Shown here: positions 61,657-64,000 of the stretch, in pieces | Numbering within the stretch: position 1 is the first letter of the stretch | How the letters are laid out: every line of letters starts with the position of its first letter | NCBI RefSeq assembly: GCF_004135405.1 | Contig: NZ_CP035491.1 | Location: 124,001 to 188,000 of the forward strand | Source: Agromyces protaetiae | GTDB lineage: Bacteria; Actinomycetota; Actinomycetes; Actinomycetales; Microbacteriaceae | DNA: 64,000 nucleotides | Direction of reading: 5' to 3' | Position numbers and translations under genes: made by a program | The notes under the pieces: model-generated | The model's input: the letters and a program-made list of their open reading frames with translations, nothing else | What the model was told of the DNA's origin: nothing | Database searches by the model: none

Positions 61657-61748
61657 ATCGGAGGAGCCTCCCTCGGCGTTCTCGCAGGCATCTACGATCG
61701 GATGAACCCTGCATCGCAGTCCCGACCGCCGACCCGGAAGGCCCCCGC

Positions 61749-62414
61749 ATGAGCGCCGGCACGTCCCCGTCCCCCTCGACCAAGCAGCAGCGCGCCGCCG
61801 AGCGCGAGCGAAAGCTCGCCGAGTTCCGCGCGAAAGAGGCTCGTCGCAAGCGCAACGGCGTCATCATCACGATCGCGTCGATCGCGGGCGTCGCGGTGCT
61901 CGTCACCGGGCTCGTGCTCGCGTTCGTGTTCGCGCCGAAGCCGGCGACCTACACGGCGGGCAGTGCGGGCGCCGAGATCGAGGGCGTGCAGACGTTCGAG
62001 AACGAGTCGGCGCACGTCCAGGGCGCGGTCGACTACCCGCAGACGCCGCCGGCCGGCGGCGCGCACAGCCCCGCATGGCTCAACTGCGGCGTGTACACCG
62101 AGCCGGTGCCCGCCGAGAACGCCGTCCACTCGCAAGAGCACGGTGCCGTCTGGGTGACCTACGACCCGTCGCTCTCAGCGGAGGACCTCGCCGCGCTCGA
62201 GCAGAAGCTGCCCAAGACCTACGTCGTCCTCTCCCCCTACGAGGGTCTGCCGTCACCCATCGTGCTCTCGGGCTGGAACGTGCAGCTCGAGGTCGACGAC
62301 GCGAACGACCCGCGCATCGCGCAGTTCCTCGAGGAGTACTGGCAGGGCGGCCAGGTGCCCGAGCCCGGCGCCGCGTGCACGGGCGGCGTCGACGCGCCCG
62401 GCAAGGTCGCGTAG
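61749..62414 (+). CDS. DUF3105 domain membrane-anchored protein
   Basis: A 221-residue protein with GGAAGG before ATG 61749. A basic cytosolic N-terminus (KQQRAAERERKLAEFRAKEARRKRNG) precedes one membrane helix (VIITIASIAGVAVLVTGLVLAFVF). The extracytoplasmic domain is DUF3105: YPQTPPAGGAHSPAWLNCGVYTEPVPAENAVHSQEHGAVWVTYDPSLS...YVVLSPYEGLPSPIVLSGWN...QFLEEYWQGG, with conserved Cys, His-x-x-E-H and Pro residues. Function unknown; often found next to DUF305 proteins, as here, and may handle metal or periplasmic redox. Followed three bases later by the DUF305 gene. Confidence 0.88.
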   Translation: MSAGTSPSPSTKQQRAAERERKLAEFRAKEARRKRNGVIITIASIAGVAVLVTGLVLAFVFAPKPATYTAGSAGAEIEGVQTFENESAHVQGAVDYPQTPPAGGAHSPAWLNCGVYTEPVPAENAVHSQEHGAVWVTYDPSLSAEDLAALEQKLPKTYVVLSPYEGLPSPIVLSGWNVQLEVDDANDPRIAQFLEEYWQGGQVPEPGAACTGGVDAPGKVA

Positions 62415-62416
62415 TC

Positions 62417-63250
62417 GTGCCGGGCGGGGTCTCGACGACGCCGGATGTCTCGGACGAGGCATCCGGCGACCTCGACGCGCTCCCGACCGCCCCCGAGGCA
62501 TCCGAAGACGACGCCGACCTCGACGCCCCGGCCGACGACGCCCGCGAGCCGCGGGGCCGCTCGTCCGCCGCGCGCTTCGCCGCGGGCGTCGCAGCCCTCG
62601 TGCTCCTCGCCGTCGTCGCACTCGTCGCGTTCACGGCGGGCGGCCACGCCGCGACGTCCGCGATCGAGCCGATCCCGACCGACACGAGCGCCGACGCGGG
62701 CTTCGCACGCGACATGCAGGTGCACCACATGCAGGGCGTCGAGCTCGCGATGATCGTGCGCGACCTGACCGACGACGAAGAGGTGCGCCGCCTCGCCTAC
62801 GACATGGCGACGACGCAGGCGCAGCAGGCGGGCCAGATGTACGCGTGGCTCGAGGAGTGGGGGCTCTCGCAACTCGGCACCGAGCCGTCGATGGCGTGGA
62901 CGGCGAAGCCCGCCGAGGGCGCGCCGTCGGGCACGCACGAGCACGAGCATTCGGCGGATGCCTCGGAGGGCGCACCTGCCGACGGCGGCGCCGCACCCGG
63001 CGACCCCACCGCGATGCCGGGCTACGCGACCCCGACGCAGATCGACGCGCTCCGCGCCGCGACGGGCGTCGAGGCCGAGCGGATGTTCCTCGAGCTCATG
63101 ATCGCCCACCACCGGGGCGGGGTCGAGATGGCCGAGGCCGCCGCCGCACGGGCGCAGTCGCGGGTCGTGCTGACCCTCGCCGACGCGATCATCGCGAGCC
63201 AGAACGGAGAGATCGCCCTCATGGAGGAGATGCTCGCGGCGCGGTCGTAG
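62417..63250 (+). CDS. DUF305 family protein, probably metal-binding
   Basis: A 277-residue protein; GTG 62417 lies three bases after the DUF3105 stop, so they form an operon. An acidic N-terminus (DVSDEASGDL... repeated DAS/EAS units encoded by the dispersed 10-mer) precedes one membrane helix (FAAGVAALVLLAVVALVAFTAGG). The extracytoplasmic part has DUF305 motifs MQVHHMQGVELAMIVRDL and LELMIAHHRGGVEMAEAAAARAQ, whose His and Met residues are likely ligands for copper or other metals; a HEHEH stretch (THEHEHSAD) lies between. Ferritin-like four-helix fold is known for this family. Function is not settled. Confidence 0.88.
   Translation: MPGGVSTTPDVSDEASGDLDALPTAPEASEDDADLDAPADDAREPRGRSSAARFAAGVAALVLLAVVALVAFTAGGHAATSAIEPIPTDTSADAGFARDMQVHHMQGVELAMIVRDLTDDEEVRRLAYDMATTQAQQAGQMYAWLEEWGLSQLGTEPSMAWTAKPAEGAPSGTHEHEHSADASEGAPADGGAAPGDPTAMPGYATPTQIDALRAATGVEAERMFLELMIAHHRGGVEMAEAAAARAQSRVVLTLADAIIASQNGEIALMEEMLAARS
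62441..62466. repeat. in-gene inverted pair of the GGATGYCTCG word
   Basis: CCGGATGTCTCG and CGAGGCATCCGG are inverted with two bases between, one G-T wobble apart from exact complementarity, within the first codons of the DUF305 gene. A third copy lies 28 bases further (62494-62503) and a fourth at 62956-62965. Confidence 0.6.
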
Positions 63251-63309
63251 CACCCGCGCGAGCGGCGCGGTCGCAGGGGCGCACCACGAGGCATCCGCCC
63301 TCGCCCTGC

Positions 63310-64000
63310 TCACCCGAGGAGCGTGCCGCGCGCGACGCCCGCCGTCGCGACCGCCGCTTCGGCGAGGCGCCGCTTCTTGTCGACGACGCGCCCGATGCTC
63401 CGCGCGAGCGCGGGGCGCGTGCGCACGAGCCCGTCGAGCGTCGCCTGCGGGATCGACAGCACCGTCGTGACGGTGAGTGCGGTCGCGCCGACGAACGCCG
63501 CCTCGCGAGTGAGCGTCGTGTGGCCGACGTACTCGCCCGTCTCGGCGACGGCGAGCTCGATGCGGGAACCGCCCGCTTCGACCCAGAGCTGCATGCGTCC
63601 GTCGACGACGACACGCATGTGCCGAGGGGCGACGCCCACGCGCTGCACGATTTCGCCGGGCGCGTACCCCTCGAGGCGCGCGTGGGCGAGCACGTCGGCG
63701 CGGGCCTCCTCGTCGAGGTGCAGGATGGGCGCGACCTTCAGGACCGCGGCTTCGAGCTGTGCGGGCGCCGCGAGCGGGTCGACCGCATCGCCCGCGAACG
63801 CGAGCCCGCGTCGCCTCGCGGCATACCAGAGCCACGCGAGGAACAGTCCGCGCGCCTCGGCCTCGACGGCCGGCCCGCGGAGCGGCAGGTCGACGGTGTA
63901 CGAGCCCGATCCGGCATAGCGCGGCGCGGCGCGGCCGCCCGTGGCGAGCATGGGCAGGTCGCCCGCGACCTCCGCGAGGAGGGCGAGCACGTCGAACGGC
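63310..64000 (-). CDS. MscS-like channel with cyclic-nucleotide-binding-type domain, C-terminal part
   Basis: The gene enters from beyond the right edge; 230 codons are visible to the TGA at 63310. The first part (PFDVLALLAEVAGDL...YTVDLPLRGPAVEAEARGLFLAWLWYAARRRGLAF) resembles the end of an MscS beta/alpha domain with its final helix. From about the 90th visible residue there is a cyclic-nucleotide-binding fold: VAPILHLDEEARADVLAHARLEGYAPGEIVQRVGVAPRHMRVVVDGRMQLWV...ETGEYVGHTTLTREAAFVGATALTVTTVLSIPQATLDGLVRTRP. Such MscS-cNMP fusions gate by tension and nucleotide. N-terminal helices lie outside the window, so completeness cannot be checked. Confidence 0.72.
   Translation of the reverse strand, partial: PFDVLALLAEVAGDLPMLATGGRAAPRYAGSGSYTVDLPLRGPAVEAEARGLFLAWLWYAARRRGLAFAGDAVDPLAAPAQLEAAVLKVAPILHLDEEARADVLAHARLEGYAPGEIVQRVGVAPRHMRVVVDGRMQLWVEAGGSRIELAVAETGEYVGHTTLTREAAFVGATALTVTTVLSIPQATLDGLVRTRPALARSIGRVVDKKRRLAEAAVATAGVARGTLLG

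Overview
The window is GC-rich actinobacterial DNA with strong GC3 bias, AGGAG-type ribosome sites, ATGA/GTGA start-stop overlaps, leaderless-type promoters, and Actinobacteria-type families (non-flavin DUF151 nuclease, PadR/HAAS pair, nrdHIEF, DUF3105/DUF305 pair). The gene content fits the Microbacteriaceae (Agromyces-like); this is inferred from style and protein families, not from a 16S gene. I found no rRNA, tRNA, CRISPR array or insertion sequence.

Layout. 0-20 kb: a mix of transporters (MHS-type MFS, two DHA2-type drug MFS pumps with PadR and TetR control), GNAT enzymes, an FAD oxidoreductase, aspS, methionine sulfoxide reductases msrB-msrA, an ectB-like aminotransferase and a secreted lipase (both broken by one-base C-run contractions), a DUF151 nuclease and a DEAD-box RNA helicase. 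20-26 kb: SDR with divergent TetR, MFS with divergent ArsR, and an RND exporter with divergent MarR. 26.1-34.2 kb: the most unusual block, a tightly packed minus-strand run of three clan-CD (caspase-like) protease proteins: a CHAT protein that has lost its catalytic His, an intact CHAT protein, and a 1133-residue metacaspase fused to a Ser-Asp-His lipase-like hydrolase. It is flanked by a type I signal peptidase and a DUF2165 membrane protein. The domain architecture looks like a proteolytic-switch plus membrane-lipid effector module, i.e. a candidate immune or cell-death system.

34-42 kb: VOC protein, LysR with divergent FAD flavoprotein, RidA, small membrane proteins, an XRE/membrane-protein pair with a three-half-site operator, and an ECF sigma factor with a membrane-anchored partner. 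41.8-46.5 kb: the ribonucleotide reductase operon nrdHIEF with a GIY-YIG homing endonuclease inserted between nrdE and nrdF, and a promoter region with NrdR-like and DnaA-like sites. 46.9-58.9 kb: HhH-GPD protein, AbiEi/nuclease-like orphan, a LacI-controlled ChvE/GguAB-type sugar ABC transporter, MFS, aldo/keto reductase, a fused cyclase-family protein and an APC permease. 59-64 kb: transsulfuration genes (cystathionine beta-synthase and gamma-synthase/lyase) preceded by a ten-codon Cys-Cys-Cys leader peptide, DUF3105 and DUF305 proteins, and the end of an MscS-like channel with a cyclic-nucleotide-type domain.

Across the whole window a 10-base word, GGATGYCTCG, recurs about 42 times by hand count, almost equally on both strands, in and between genes, overriding normal codon preference and sometimes forming inverted pairs at gene ends. 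This resembles the behaviour of DNA uptake sequences and deserves a genome-wide test.
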